64,000 nt of DNA from Kosakonia quasisacchari (lineage in GTDB: Bacteria; Pseudomonadota; Gammaproteobacteria; Enterobacterales; Enterobacteriaceae). Location: NCBI RefSeq assembly GCF_004331415.1, contig NZ_SJOP01000003.1:124001-188000 (forward strand). Reading direction: 5' to 3'. The notes under the pieces were generated by a model. That model ran no database searches. It was not told the origin of the DNA and was given only the letters and a program-made list of their open reading frames with translations. A program made the position numbers and the translations under genes. This document shows positions 1 to 8,083 of the stretch, piece after piece. Position 1 is the stretch's first letter, and the number at the start of each line of letters is the position of its first letter.

Positions 1-228
1 CATTAATGATGCTGTGAGGGCGAGCGATATACTGAACGTTTTATTGCCGCTGCATTGCTGCGAATATTCTATACAAAGTCCGCCTTGCGGCGTGGTGTTG
101 ATAAAGTCGTTTCCCGAGGATGGCGAGAATTTCGAGCTTATATTGAGCGTTTCGCTATAAGCATAAAAGCTCAGCGTAAATAAAAAAAGAAATGAAATGA
201 TGCTGAATAACCTGGTGATACGACGCAT
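1..228 (-). CDS. N-terminal part of a secreted, probably fimbrial tip-like protein (truncated by window edge)
   Basis: Reading leftward from an ATG at 228, 76 codons stay open to the window edge. The product begins MRRITRLFSIISFLF, a typical signal peptide with a long hydrophobic core, followed by a likely cleavage site near AYS-ET. The mature start holds an N-T-T-P-Q-G-G-x-C stretch with a second cysteine a few residues later. That pattern recalls the amino-terminal region of chaperone-usher tip adhesins; this is a recollection, not a search result. A GTGAGG ribosome-binding site lies just upstream. Adhesin genes usually end an operon behind an usher, but the 590 bases upstream hold no usher, so this may be an orphan or the first gene of a small cluster. 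Reading frame 0.8, fimbrial identity about 0.45. Confidence 0.6.
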   Translation of the reverse strand, partial: MRRITRLFSIISFLFLFTLSFYAYSETLNISSKFSPSSGNDFINTTPQGGLCIEYSQQCSGNKTFSISLALTASLM

Positions 229-395
229 TGTTGCCTCACTTTTATTATTTGTGACTTCCATGTTTGTACGTTTAATTATTTATATAACGAATGGTATTCT
301 GTGGTGAAAGGTGGATTTTGACTAGGTTTCTTAGGTATATCAAGAAAATAATATTAGCGCTGTGCTGATTAATAACGAAATAAACTGCTTATGAT

Positions 396-428
396 GCCGT
401 TATTTATGGTGAATGACGGCTATTTTTT
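396..428 (+). terminator. Hairpin followed by T-run, terminator- or attenuator-like
   Basis: Arms GCCGTTATT and AATGACGGC pair over 9 bp with one wobble around a 7-base loop and run straight into TATTTTTT. No plus-strand gene precedes it, so it would end a short non-coding transcript or act as an attenuator for the small ORF that starts 14 bases later. Confidence 0.45.
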
Positions 429-441
429 AAGGAGAGACGTA

Positions 442-501
442 ATGTTTATTTTTCTTTTAGAGAACGTCTATTTCTGTTTCTGCCAATTGAAATGGGACTA
501 A
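442..501 (+). CDS. Candidate 19-residue hydrophobic small protein or leader peptide
   Basis: An ATG at 442 is preceded at good spacing by AAGGAGAG, the strongest Shine-Dalgarno sequence in this part of the window. The frame runs 19 codons to TAA and encodes a hydrophobic, aromatic and cysteine-containing peptide (MFIFLLENVYFCFCQ...). It follows directly on the hairpin and T-run at 396-428. Nothing is recognisable by homology. It could be a small membrane protein, a leader peptide or chance. The ribosome-binding site is the main support. Confidence 0.3.
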   Translation: MFIFLLENVYFCFCQLKWD

Positions 502-820
502 AAACGCGTTATCGGCGAAGCATTCTGCTTTTGACAATACACAACAAAAAATACCGACTGAAAACGGTGAGCTTCGGCGCACGGTTTTCCTGCCAGCGGT
601 ATTGATTAACGACGGGGAACGTCAATAACGAACAGCCAATCCTGCTTTTATATTTGCGGGCCACGTTCGGTGAGCCGTTCGGCAGCGATCCCGGCGGCCA
701 GAGCGTGGCGACAGTGCGCTATGCGATGGTACAAACACGCTCGACAATCTCCTGTGTGCCTTGAGATGAAAACGTTTCACGACTGGCTGGCGCAGGCGGT
801 AATGGCGAACCAACGGCACA
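502..820. other. Stretch with no supportable gene
   Basis: Short open frames exist on both strands, including one on plus at about 491-627 that reads like protein but has no start codon. None has a ribosome-binding site or recognisable family. The stretch may hold decayed coding sequence. The 3' end of the ArsR-type gene begins at 821. Confidence 0.4.
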
Positions 821-1537
821 TCACTCATCATCAATGTTATGAATACCCAGGCTGCGCTGCAAAAATGCTTTCCCGGCAGGGGTGATGGTCAAAATACGTG
901 CTTCATTGGTTTTGAGGATAAAACGCTTGTTGAGCAGTGCACTAAAGAGCTGTGCGCCGAGCTCTCCCGAAAGGTGGTAACTCTGTTCGCTCCAGTCCAT
1001 GCAGGGGATCACCAGCGCCCGGCGCGAGTGGCTAAGTGCGTTAACATCAATGCCTAAGTGTGTGCTGAACCACGTATCGCCAACGGTGCTAATGGCAAGG
1101 TTTCCTTCTGCGGTCTCGAGCACTTTTTGCTGGCAAAGGTGCTCGTAGATTGCCACGCCGACATGCCCGGCAATATGGTCATAGCAGGTTCTGGCATAAC
1201 ACATTTTTTTGAACCCGCTGGGTTTTAGCCGTTCCTGAAAATTGTTATCAGCATAGGTGGCGACCATCATCGATTCTATCGCCTGGGCAATCAGCGAGTT
1301 ATAAAGCCGGTAATACCGGTTGCGGCCAATTTTATCGAAGGCAACGACGCGGCAATGAATGAGTTTCGCCAGATGATTACTCGTCGATTGAGGAGAAAGC
1401 CCGGCGGTTATGGCTAATTGCGATGCGGTGAGGCGGCTATTATCCATTAACGCGCAGAGCATTCGTGCCCGGCTCGCATCTGCTAACAAACAAGCCAACC
1501 GACTAAAATTAGGAAGTTGTTCTGTCATTACGTTCAT
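821..1537 (-). CDS. ArsR-family winged-helix transcriptional regulator, 238 aa
   Basis: Residues about 10-90 form an ArsR-type winged helix (LACLLADASRARMLCALM, then a recognition helix around GLSPQSTSNHLAKLI). The middle carries C-Y-A-R-T-C-Y-D-H-I-A-G-H, with paired cysteines and histidines. This motif is known from a group of about 220-residue ArsR-like regulators and could bind a metal or sense thiol chemistry. The protein is about twice as long as classical ArsR, so an extra C-terminal sensing domain is likely. The gene is divergent from the permease operon at 1614, with 76 bases between them holding an inverted repeat, so it probably controls that operon and itself. The start at 1537 has no strong ribosome-binding site; ATG at 1528 is an alternative. 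Inducer unknown. Confidence 0.85.
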   Translation of the reverse strand: MNVMTEQLPNFSRLACLLADASRARMLCALMDNSRLTASQLAITAGLSPQSTSNHLAKLIHCRVVAFDKIGRNRYYRLYNSLIAQAIESMMVATYADNNFQERLKPSGFKKMCYARTCYDHIAGHVGVAIYEHLCQQKVLETAEGNLAISTVGDTWFSTHLGIDVNALSHSRRALVIPCMDWSEQSYHLSGELGAQLFSALLNKRFILKTNEARILTITPAGKAFLQRSLGIHNIDDE

Positions 1538-1553
1538 AGTTCATTAAAGAATT

Positions 1554-1569
1554 AAACATTTATGTGTTT
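1554..1569. promoter_or_regulatory. Inverted repeat, candidate operator of the ArsR-type regulator
   Basis: AAACA-6-TGTTT lies in the 76-base gap between the divergent regulator and permease genes, where an autoregulating ArsR protein would bind. Symmetry and position are seen; binding is inferred. Confidence 0.4.
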
Positions 1570-1613
1570 GTTCGTAAAGAATACCGCAATTCAGAACAGA
1601 CAAGGCAGTCATA

Positions 1614-2594
1614 ATGTTCTTACAACGACCTTTATATAAGGACTCCCTCCTCTTTTTCAGATTTTTTGCTTTAATTTTATGGCTTCTATTGACGGTTTAT
1701 ATTACTGGCTTTGTTAGTATTGCTGAGAATTATATTTTAAGTCTCGCCATGATGGTCGGCGCGTTTGTCGGCAGTGCCACACCCGTGGGCGGTGGCGTGG
1801 TTGCGTTTCCGGTACTGACCTTTATCAAGCAGATCCCGGCGAAAGAGGCCGCTGTTTTTTGCCTGGCAATGCAATCGTTTGGCATGACGGCGTCTTCTTT
1901 AGCGATATTTACCCGCAAGATACCGGTGGATAAATTCCTGATAACCTGGTGTGTAATAACCAGCTTTTTAGGTTATTTGCTGGCGCTGCTTTATATTCCC
2001 AATCCCTTTTCATCCGCAGGGTTAAAAGTTTTTTTCTCCTCTTTCTGGCTTGCCTTTGGCGCGGCGATTTTTCTTGTCAGAAGAAAGCAAAACATTCCGC
2101 AGACTGTTGAAATTGCCCACGCGAGCGGCTGGCGATTACTACTATTTATCGCTATTTGCTTCGCGGGTGGGATTGTGACGTCGTGGATTGGTAATGGTAT
2201 TGATGTGGTCTTTTTTTGCGTTTTGATTTTAATGTTTTCCCGCACTGAATCCGTGGCAACACCTTCCGCGGTCGTTGTTATGGCGTTGATATCTCTCTTT
2301 GCGACAGCGTTGAATATCAGTGCCGGTAACGTGAGTATGCAGACATTAAAATACCTTAGTGCAACGATTCCGGTTGTTATTATTTTTGCACCTTTGGGTA
2401 TTCTTTTTTCTATTCGGCATGGAGATGTATTTATCAGAAAGCTTCTTCTGGCGCTGGTCATTATTCAATATTTTTTTACCTCCGTGGCTTTTTTTAAACA
2501 ACTGGATTACGTCCTTCTCTCTATGTTCGTTATTGTTCTTTCATTCATTTTATTGTTTGCCATTGGCTGTATTGATAAAAGGAAAGCGGCGTGA
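1614..2594 (+). CDS. TauE/SafE-family membrane permease, 326 aa
   Basis: A very hydrophobic protein with about eight or nine predicted membrane segments. The Gly/Pro-rich segment after the second helix (SATPVGGGVVAFPVL) is typical of the TauE/SafE (DUF81) family. Members move sulfite, sulfonates, sulfoacetate or other organic anions, usually outward. It is the first gene of an operon and ends in a 4-base overlap with the next gene. The ribosome-binding site is modest (AAGG about 10 bases before ATG). G+C is visibly lower than in the flanking conserved genes, suggesting acquisition. Substrate cannot be read from the sequence; the company of two SAM enzymes and a second permease suggests a small methylated or carboxymethylated compound. 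Confidence 0.85.
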   Translation: MFLQRPLYKDSLLFFRFFALILWLLLTVYITGFVSIAENYILSLAMMVGAFVGSATPVGGGVVAFPVLTFIKQIPAKEAAVFCLAMQSFGMTASSLAIFTRKIPVDKFLITWCVITSFLGYLLALLYIPNPFSSAGLKVFFSSFWLAFGAAIFLVRRKQNIPQTVEIAHASGWRLLLFIAICFAGGIVTSWIGNGIDVVFFCVLILMFSRTESVATPSAVVVMALISLFATALNISAGNVSMQTLKYLSATIPVVIIFAPLGILFSIRHGDVFIRKLLLALVIIQYFFTSVAFFKQLDYVLLSMFVIVLSFILLFAIGCIDKRKAA

Positions 2595-3484
2595 CCACGA
2601 GAAATATGAACTTTCTAATAAAAGTCGTTATTGCGACCCTCTGTATGGGGTCTTCTTTTCCAACTGGGAAATACTTAATCTCTTATGAAAATATGCCGCC
2701 GTTTTTAATGGGTGGTTGGCGGTTTATGGCGGCCGGGATTTTTATGCTGTTAATTCCGATTTTTACCCGTGGTGTTCAGGCCATCATCCCGACCAGTGAG
2801 GGTTCAGTCGCAAAGGGGTTACTTTTAACCGCTGTCGTCGGTGCGTTGCAGACGACAGGGACAATGGGCTTCCTCAACCTGGCGCTGGAGAGCGTTACCT
2901 CATCCATGTCTTCTATTATTCTATTTACCAACCCGCTGTGGCTCGCGGTATTAGCGCATTATCTGCTGCACGATAAATTAAATAAGCGAAAAATAATCTC
3001 ACTTATCATCGGCGTCGCGGGGGTAATTGTTTGCCTGGGGCTTGAGAGTGTTAAAGGCGGAACCGGTTTATTTTATGCGTTTTTAGGATCGATATGTTGG
3101 GCGATATGCACCGTCGTGAGTAAGCGATTTGTTTTTGACAAAGATAGCTGGGTATTTACCGGGTGGCAGCTTTTTCTCGGTGCGCTGTTTATGTTGATCA
3201 TCGCCTGGATAAGACATGAAAAATATGACATCGGCGATTTACAAACCTGGGGTTGGGTGTGGTTTATTTGGCTTATTTTACCGGCCAGCGTCGGTTCGTT
3301 CGGCTTGTGGTTTTCAGCGCTACGGCAAGGAGGCGCCACGCTTGCCAGCGGTTTTCTATTTCTGGTTCCTCTCTTTTCAACGATCTTTTCTATTTTCACA
3401 TTGCATGATGGTCTCTCCATTCAGCTTATTATCGGCGGATGCCTGATTGTCCTTTCACTCTTTCTTCTTAATCGGGAGTATTAA
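2591..3484 (+). CDS. EamA/DMT-superfamily transporter, 297 aa
   Basis: Ten predicted membrane helices arranged as two EamA repeats. The first repeat begins near GSSFPTGKYLI and the second near SICWAICTVVSKR, the usual drug/metabolite transporter layout. GTG at 2591 overlaps the previous stop (GTGA), implying translational coupling; ATG at 2606 is an alternative. EamA proteins mostly export amino acids, nucleosides or other metabolites. Two unrelated permeases in one small operon suggest either import of a precursor plus export of a product, or export of two products. No substrate can be assigned. Confidence 0.88.
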   Translation: MTTRNMNFLIKVVIATLCMGSSFPTGKYLISYENMPPFLMGGWRFMAAGIFMLLIPIFTRGVQAIIPTSEGSVAKGLLLTAVVGALQTTGTMGFLNLALESVTSSMSSIILFTNPLWLAVLAHYLLHDKLNKRKIISLIIGVAGVIVCLGLESVKGGTGLFYAFLGSICWAICTVVSKRFVFDKDSWVFTGWQLFLGALFMLIIAWIRHEKYDIGDLQTWGWVWFIWLILPASVGSFGLWFSALRQGGATLASGFLFLVPLFSTIFSIFTLHDGLSIQLIIGGCLIVLSLFLLNREY

Positions 3485-3485
3485 C

Positions 3486-4196
3486 ATGGAAGTGGGTAAC
3501 AGTATTTCGATATCAACCGGGAAACAATGGTCTTTTGATAATGATGTCGCCAGCCATTTTGATGAACATGTGCAAATGTCGGTGCCGGTTTATCAAGAGG
3601 GACATGAACTTATTGGTTTCTTAAGTGATTTTTTTATTAAAGAGGGCTCAGTGTTTTATGAAATAGGTTGCTCCACCGGTGCACTGATCCATAAAATTTA
3701 TACCCGGCATAGCCAAAAAACGGAGACACGGTTTATTGGCGTTGAGCCGGTTCAGAATATGATCGCACAGGCGAAAAAAAGAACCGGCAGTTTACCCATT
3801 GAATATGTACATAACACGATTGAAAATATCGATATGGAAACGTGCGACTTTATTGCCTCTTATTACTGCTTGCAATTTATTCCGCTGACTAAACGTATAA
3901 TGGCTTATGAGAAATTATACGACGCATTGATTCCAGGAGGCGCGCTGATTCTTTTTGAAAAAGAGGTTATTGACGACTCAAAAATAAATGAAATGATCGA
4001 ATCTTGTTATCTTAAGTTCAAACTGTCACGAGGATTTTCGGTTGATGAGATTATCGCTAAGAAATTTAGCCTCGAAGGAATGATGCGGCCTTGCACCGAG
4101 CGAGAGAACAGAAAAATCCTTGCTGAAGTCGGGTTTAAACAAATTGCCACGATCATGAAATACGGTGAATTCCATGGATATCTTTGCATCAAATAA
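3486..4196 (+). CDS. CmoA-like class I SAM-dependent enzyme, 236 aa
   Basis: The start is ATG at 3486 behind GGGAG; an upstream in-frame ATG lies inside the previous gene. The whole protein aligns in layout with CmoA, the carboxy-SAM synthase of tRNA modification: W-S-F-D near the start, a Q-M-S-V-P-V-Y element, SAM motif YEIGCSTGAL, then C-L-Q-F, L-I-P-G-G-A-L and the C-terminal SLEGMM region. CmoA uses prephenate to convert SAM to Cx-SAM. By eye the arginine of E. coli CmoA remembered to bind the new carboxylate (R199) falls on lysine here, so the product may differ. Genuine cmoA sits beside cmoB elsewhere, so this is a paralogue with its own job. The downstream methyltransferase start lies inside this gene. 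Confidence 0.8.
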   Translation: MEVGNSISISTGKQWSFDNDVASHFDEHVQMSVPVYQEGHELIGFLSDFFIKEGSVFYEIGCSTGALIHKIYTRHSQKTETRFIGVEPVQNMIAQAKKRTGSLPIEYVHNTIENIDMETCDFIASYYCLQFIPLTKRIMAYEKLYDALIPGGALILFEKEVIDDSKINEMIESCYLKFKLSRGFSVDEIIAKKFSLEGMMRPCTERENRKILAEVGFKQIATIMKYGEFHGYLCIK

Positions 4197-4908
4197 GCGC
4201 AGTCAACAAAATAAAAGTAAATGGGAAGAGTTACATAAAAAATCGGCGGATGAACGTGTGCGCACTACACCCAGTTACGCCATAAAACGGATCTACGAAA
4301 GTCTGGAATATATACAAACTCGCTCTACAACCGTCAATACGCTTGAAATTGGCTGCGGATTTGGTCGCAACCTTCATTACCTTATTACACATGGTTTCTC
4401 TGATAATTATGTCGGGATTGATCAGACCGAAATCGCTATTCAGAAAGCAACGGAGCTGCTTAGCGATTATCAACAGAAAGGCATTGTGCAAATTATTAAG
4501 GCCAACGCGGCGGGCGATTTACCCTTTCCAAATGCTCACTTCGACTGCATTTTCGATATTATGTCCGCCATCACCTTTATCCCCGATGAAGCGGTCCGTG
4601 TGGCTTATTTCAACAATGTAGTCAGGCTCCTGAAACCGGGCGGCGCTTATTTCTTTCTTGCTGTCAGTAACCAGGCGGTGTTTAACGATAAAGTCGTTGA
4701 TTCAACGCTGGATGAGCCGGGCCTGTTCAAACGTAAATTCGACAACATGATTGAAAAAGCCTATTCGGAGGATGAGCTGAAATGCTATCTGGCGGGGTTG
4801 TCTGTTTGCTGTCTGGATGTTGTTTCCGAGCATACTCGCGCTTTTGGCGATGAAAAGTTCGAACGAGAAAATGGTTTCTGGTTTGGCTGTTTTACCAAAG
4901 AAAGCTAA
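4174..4908 (+). CDS. Class I SAM-dependent methyltransferase, 244 aa
   Basis: Motif I LEIGCGFGRNLHYL, acidic ribose-binding segment VGIDQTEIAI, motif II around FDCIFDIMSAITFIPDE and post-motif LLKPGGAYFF define a Rossmann-type methyltransferase. The start overlaps the previous gene by 23 bases (ATG at 4174; GTG at 4165 also possible), so translation is probably coupled. It is the last gene of the regulator-permease-permease-CmoA-like operon. The acceptor is unknown. Because its partner resembles a carboxy-SAM synthase, it may transfer a carboxymethyl rather than a methyl group, as in CmoA/CmoB. That is inference from gene order, not from a motif. Confidence 0.85.
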   Translation: MDIFASNKRSQQNKSKWEELHKKSADERVRTTPSYAIKRIYESLEYIQTRSTTVNTLEIGCGFGRNLHYLITHGFSDNYVGIDQTEIAIQKATELLSDYQQKGIVQIIKANAAGDLPFPNAHFDCIFDIMSAITFIPDEAVRVAYFNNVVRLLKPGGAYFFLAVSNQAVFNDKVVDSTLDEPGLFKRKFDNMIEKAYSEDELKCYLAGLSVCCLDVVSEHTRAFGDEKFERENGFWFGCFTKES

Positions 4909-4935
4909 AAACGCGGGGTGAGTGAACACCCCGCG
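4905..4935 (-). terminator. Rho-independent terminator of fdhF
   Basis: CGCGGGGTG and CACCCCGCG pair over 9 bp around a 6-base loop. On the minus strand the stem is followed by TTTTTAGC, just beyond the fdhF stop. On the plus strand there is no T-run. Confidence 0.8.
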
Positions 4936-4943
4936 CTAACCGC

Positions 4944-7091
4944 TTAACCCATTGCGCTTTCGCGCAGGTGAGTCTTCAGTTTGCTGTACTCATCTATCAC
5001 ATACTGCTCGGCGGCGCGCTGATCGGCGATCGGCTCCACACGCACGGCGCAGTACTTGTACTCCGGCGTTTTGGTTATCGGACTGAGGTTTTCCGTCACC
5101 AGCTCGTTACAGGCACCAATCCACCACTGGTAGGTCATATACACCGCGCCTTTATTAGGACGCTCGCTGACCTGCGCACGCGTGATAATTTTGCCTTTGC
5201 GCGAGTTCACCCACACCAGCGCTTCATCTTCAATGCCCAGCCTTGCGGCGTCGGCCGTGTTGATTTGCGCATAACCCGGTTCATCCGCCAGCGCAGCGAG
5301 CGCGGCACAGTTACCGGTCATTGAACGGCAGGAGTAGTGACCGACTTCACGCACGGTAGACAGTACCATCGGATACTCCTCGTTGAGTTTATCCATTGGC
5401 GCGACCCAGTCGCAGGTGAAGAACTTTGCCAGCCCATTCGGCGTGTCGAATTTTTCTTTAAACAGATACGACGTGCCTTGATCGGCATCCGACGTGTCAC
5501 GACACGGCCACTGAATGTAGCCCAGCTCACCCATTTTTTCGTAGGTGGCGCCGTAGAAGTCCGGGCACAGATTACGCAACTCATCCCAGATTTCCTGCGT
5601 GTTGTTGTAATGCATCGGATAACCCATCCGGGTGGCAATTTCGCTGATAATTTGCCAGTCCGTTTTCAGATCCCACTTCGGTTCCACCGCTTTAAAGAAG
5701 CGCTGGAAGCCGCGATCCGCTGCGGTATAAACACCTTCGTGTTCACCCCAGGAAGTCGAAGGTAGGATGACGTCCGCCGCGGCTGCGGTTTTGGTCATGA
5801 AAATGTCCTGCACAATCACCAGCTCAAGCCCTTCGAACGCCTTACGTACCGCTGAAAGCTCGGCATCTGTCTGAAGTGGATCTTCGCCCATGATGTAAGC
5901 GGCGCGGACTTCGCCGTGCTCAACGCGGTGCGGCAGCTCGCTAATGCGATAACCGGTATGCGCAGGCAGGCTTTCGACACCCCAGGCTTTGGCGAATTTC
6001 TCGCGATGCGCATCTTCTTTCACATACTGGTAACCAGGGTAGGTATCCGGCAGCGCACCCATATCGCAGGCACCCTGTACGTTGTTCTGACCACGCACCG
6101 GGTTCACGCCAACGTGTGCTTTGCCGAGGTTGCCCGTCAGCATCGCGAGGCTGGTCAGCGAACGCACGGTTTCCACACCCTGGTAGAACTGGGTCACGCC
6201 CATGCCCCACAGAATGGCGGCGGTTTTCGCACCGGCATACATCCGGGCAGCCTGGCGGATCTCCTGCGCCGTGACGCCTGTGATCTCCTCGACCGATTCC
6301 GGCGTATAGCCTTCTACGATTTTCCGGTACTCTTCAAACCCTTCGGTACGATTGGCGACAAACGTCTGGTCGTACAGATTTTCCTCAATAATGACATGTC
6401 CCATTGCGTTGAGCAGGGCGATATTCGACCCGTTTTTCAATGCAACATGCATATCAGCAATGCGCGCCGTTTCGATTTTGCGCGGATCGCAGACGATGAT
6501 TTTCGCCCCGTTTTGTTTCGCGCGAATCACATGATTAGCGACGATCGGGTGAGAATCCGCCGGGTTGTAACCAAAGATAAACACTAAATCTGTGTTATCA
6601 ATTTCATTAATGGCATTACTCATCGCGCCATTACCGACCGACTGGTGCAGACCTGCAACCGATGGGCCGTGTCAGACGCGAGCGCAGCAGTCGACGTTAT
6701 TAGTACCAATAACGGCGCGCGCGAATTTTTGCATTATGTAGTTGGTTTCATTACCCGTACCGCGGGAAGAGCCGGTGGTCTGGATCGCGTCCGGACCATA
6801 CTTCTCTTTGATGTCGCTCAGACGACCGGCGACATAATCGAGCGCTTCATCCCAGGATACCGACTCCAGTTTGCCGCCGCGCTGGCGGCGGATCATCGGG
6901 GTTTTCAGGCGGGGCGTCAGAATCTGGGTATCGTTAATAAAATCCCAGCCGTAGTAGCCTTTCAGGCAGAGAGTGCCCTGATTGGTCTTGCCCTGCGCTG
7001 CCTCCGCCCGAACGATTTTGCCGTTATCGACCACCAGGTGAATCTTGCAACCTGAGGCGCAATACGGGCAAACCGTGACGACTTTTTTCAT
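4944..7091 (-). CDS. fdhF: Formate dehydrogenase H, selenocysteine-containing, 715 aa
   Basis: Catalytic subunit of the formate hydrogenlyase complex: oxidises formate to CO2 with a molybdopterin guanine dinucleotide cofactor and passes electrons to hydrogenase 3 on the cytoplasmic face of the membrane. The frame contains an in-frame UGA at 6672-6674 (codon 140, context CCARV-U-HGPS), the known selenocysteine site; without recoding the gene looks like two ORFs. N-terminal cysteines in CPYCASGC and later TLCLKG hold the 4Fe-4S cluster. Total length matches E. coli FdhF (715). Start ATG at 7091 has GGAG upstream; GTG at 7094 is next to it. A sigma-54 promoter lies at 7128-7143, consistent with FhlA control. 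Very high identity to the E. coli protein as remembered. Confidence 0.98.
6625..6674 (-). promoter_or_regulatory. SECIS element and UGA selenocysteine codon of fdhF
   Basis: The UGA at 6672-6674 is followed within the coding sequence by a hairpin whose upper part is GGTTGCAGGTCTGCACC (6644-6660). The apical GGTC loop and the bulged T match the E. coli fdhF SECIS that recruits SelB. Confidence 0.95.
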
Positions 7092-7127
7092 CACTTTCGC
7101 TCCAGTTAAGAATATCGCCCCCGATTA

Positions 7128-7143
7128 TGCATCTTCTATGCCA
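7128..7143 (-). promoter_or_regulatory. Sigma-54 (-24/-12) promoter of fdhF
   Basis: TGGCATAGAAGATGCA on the minus strand has GG and GC at the exact -24/-12 spacing, 37-52 bases upstream of the fdhF start. Upstream sequence around 7195-7236 has repeated (A/T)CGAAA words that could belong to the FhlA activating site, but I cannot define it. Confidence 0.8.
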
Positions 7144-7348
7144 CAGTGTTGCTGGGGGTATTCACTGATATTACGGCGGATATTTGGTCAAAATACTGAC
7201 GAAACGCAGGTCATCGTCAAAAGTGACGTGTCGAAAGGCGAGGGGGATGTGACCCCGGTTAAAAATCCGGCATTTATTCGCTGCATTTATCAATCGCAGC
7301 CAACAGAATGAGCCAGAATGAGCAAACGAAGCCTGGCGGAAGCGGACA

Positions 7349-8080
7349 ATGAAACCTGCGATTCTGGTTGTGGATGACGATACGGCGGTGTGTTCACTGC
7401 TGGAAGATGTGCTCAATGAGCACGTCTTTACGGTCTATGCCTGCCATAACGGGCGCGATGCGGTAAACCTCTGCGCGCAGCATGCGGATATCGCGCTGGT
7501 GCTGTTAGATATGATGTTGCCAGATATCAACGGATTGCAGGTATTACAGCAGTTGCAAAAACTTCGCCCGTCGCTGCCGGTGGTGATGTTGACCGGGCTT
7601 GGCAGCGAATCAGATGTGGTGGTCGGGCTGGAAATGGGTGCCGATGATTACATTGGCAAGCCGTTCAACGCGCGCGTGCTGGTGGCGCGCGTCAAAGCCG
7701 TATTGCGGCGTACCGGCGTGCTGGCGGCGGAAGTGACCGCAATAAAAACGCCGGGGTTTGTCTTTAACGGCTGGCATCTCGATCCCGAACGTTGCGAGCT
7801 GTTTAACCCGCAGCAGCAGAGTGTTGGCCTTACACAGGGGGAATACAGCTTATTGCTGGCGCTGGTGCAAAATGCGCGGCGGGTACTGAATCGCGAACAG
7901 TTGCTCGAGTTGACGCACAGCGAAAGCGTGGATGTGTTTGACCGCACCATTGACGTGTTGATTATGCGCCTGCGCCGCAAAATCGAAATCAATCCCCACC
8001 AGCCCGCGTTGATCAAAACCTTGCGCGGGCTTGGCTACGTGTTTGCCGCAGACGTTTCTCACGGCGATAAAGCCGCTTGA
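7349..8080 (+). CDS. OmpR/PhoB-type response regulator, 243 aa
   Basis: Receiver domain at residues about 4-115 with acidic pocket DDD (9-11), phospho-acceptor Asp54 in LLDMMLPD, Thr in MLTG and Lys in GKPF. A winged-helix output domain of the OmpR class (about 140-235) ends GLGYVF. It converges on the rare-sugar kinase gene with only 3 bases between the stops. The only histidine kinase nearby is the hybrid kinase at 14311, on the far side of the sugar operon, so the pair brackets the operon it probably controls. The upstream 250 bases are shared with the fdhF promoter. Target genes are inferred from position. Confidence 0.9.
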   Translation: MKPAILVVDDDTAVCSLLEDVLNEHVFTVYACHNGRDAVNLCAQHADIALVLLDMMLPDINGLQVLQQLQKLRPSLPVVMLTGLGSESDVVVGLEMGADDYIGKPFNARVLVARVKAVLRRTGVLAAEVTAIKTPGFVFNGWHLDPERCELFNPQQQSVGLTQGEYSLLLALVQNARRVLNREQLLELTHSESVDVFDRTIDVLIMRLRRKIEINPHQPALIKTLRGLGYVFAADVSHGDKAA

Positions 8081-8083
8081 GCC

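Noticed and set aside
491..627. Protein-like open stretch on the plus strand ending ...LPAVLINDGERQ
   Set aside because: No start codon or ribosome-binding site and no recognised family; at most a decayed fragment.
6672..6674. Stop codon splitting fdhF into two reading frames
   Set aside because: It is the UGA selenocysteine codon, at codon 140, followed by a SECIS hairpin; not a frameshift or pseudogene.
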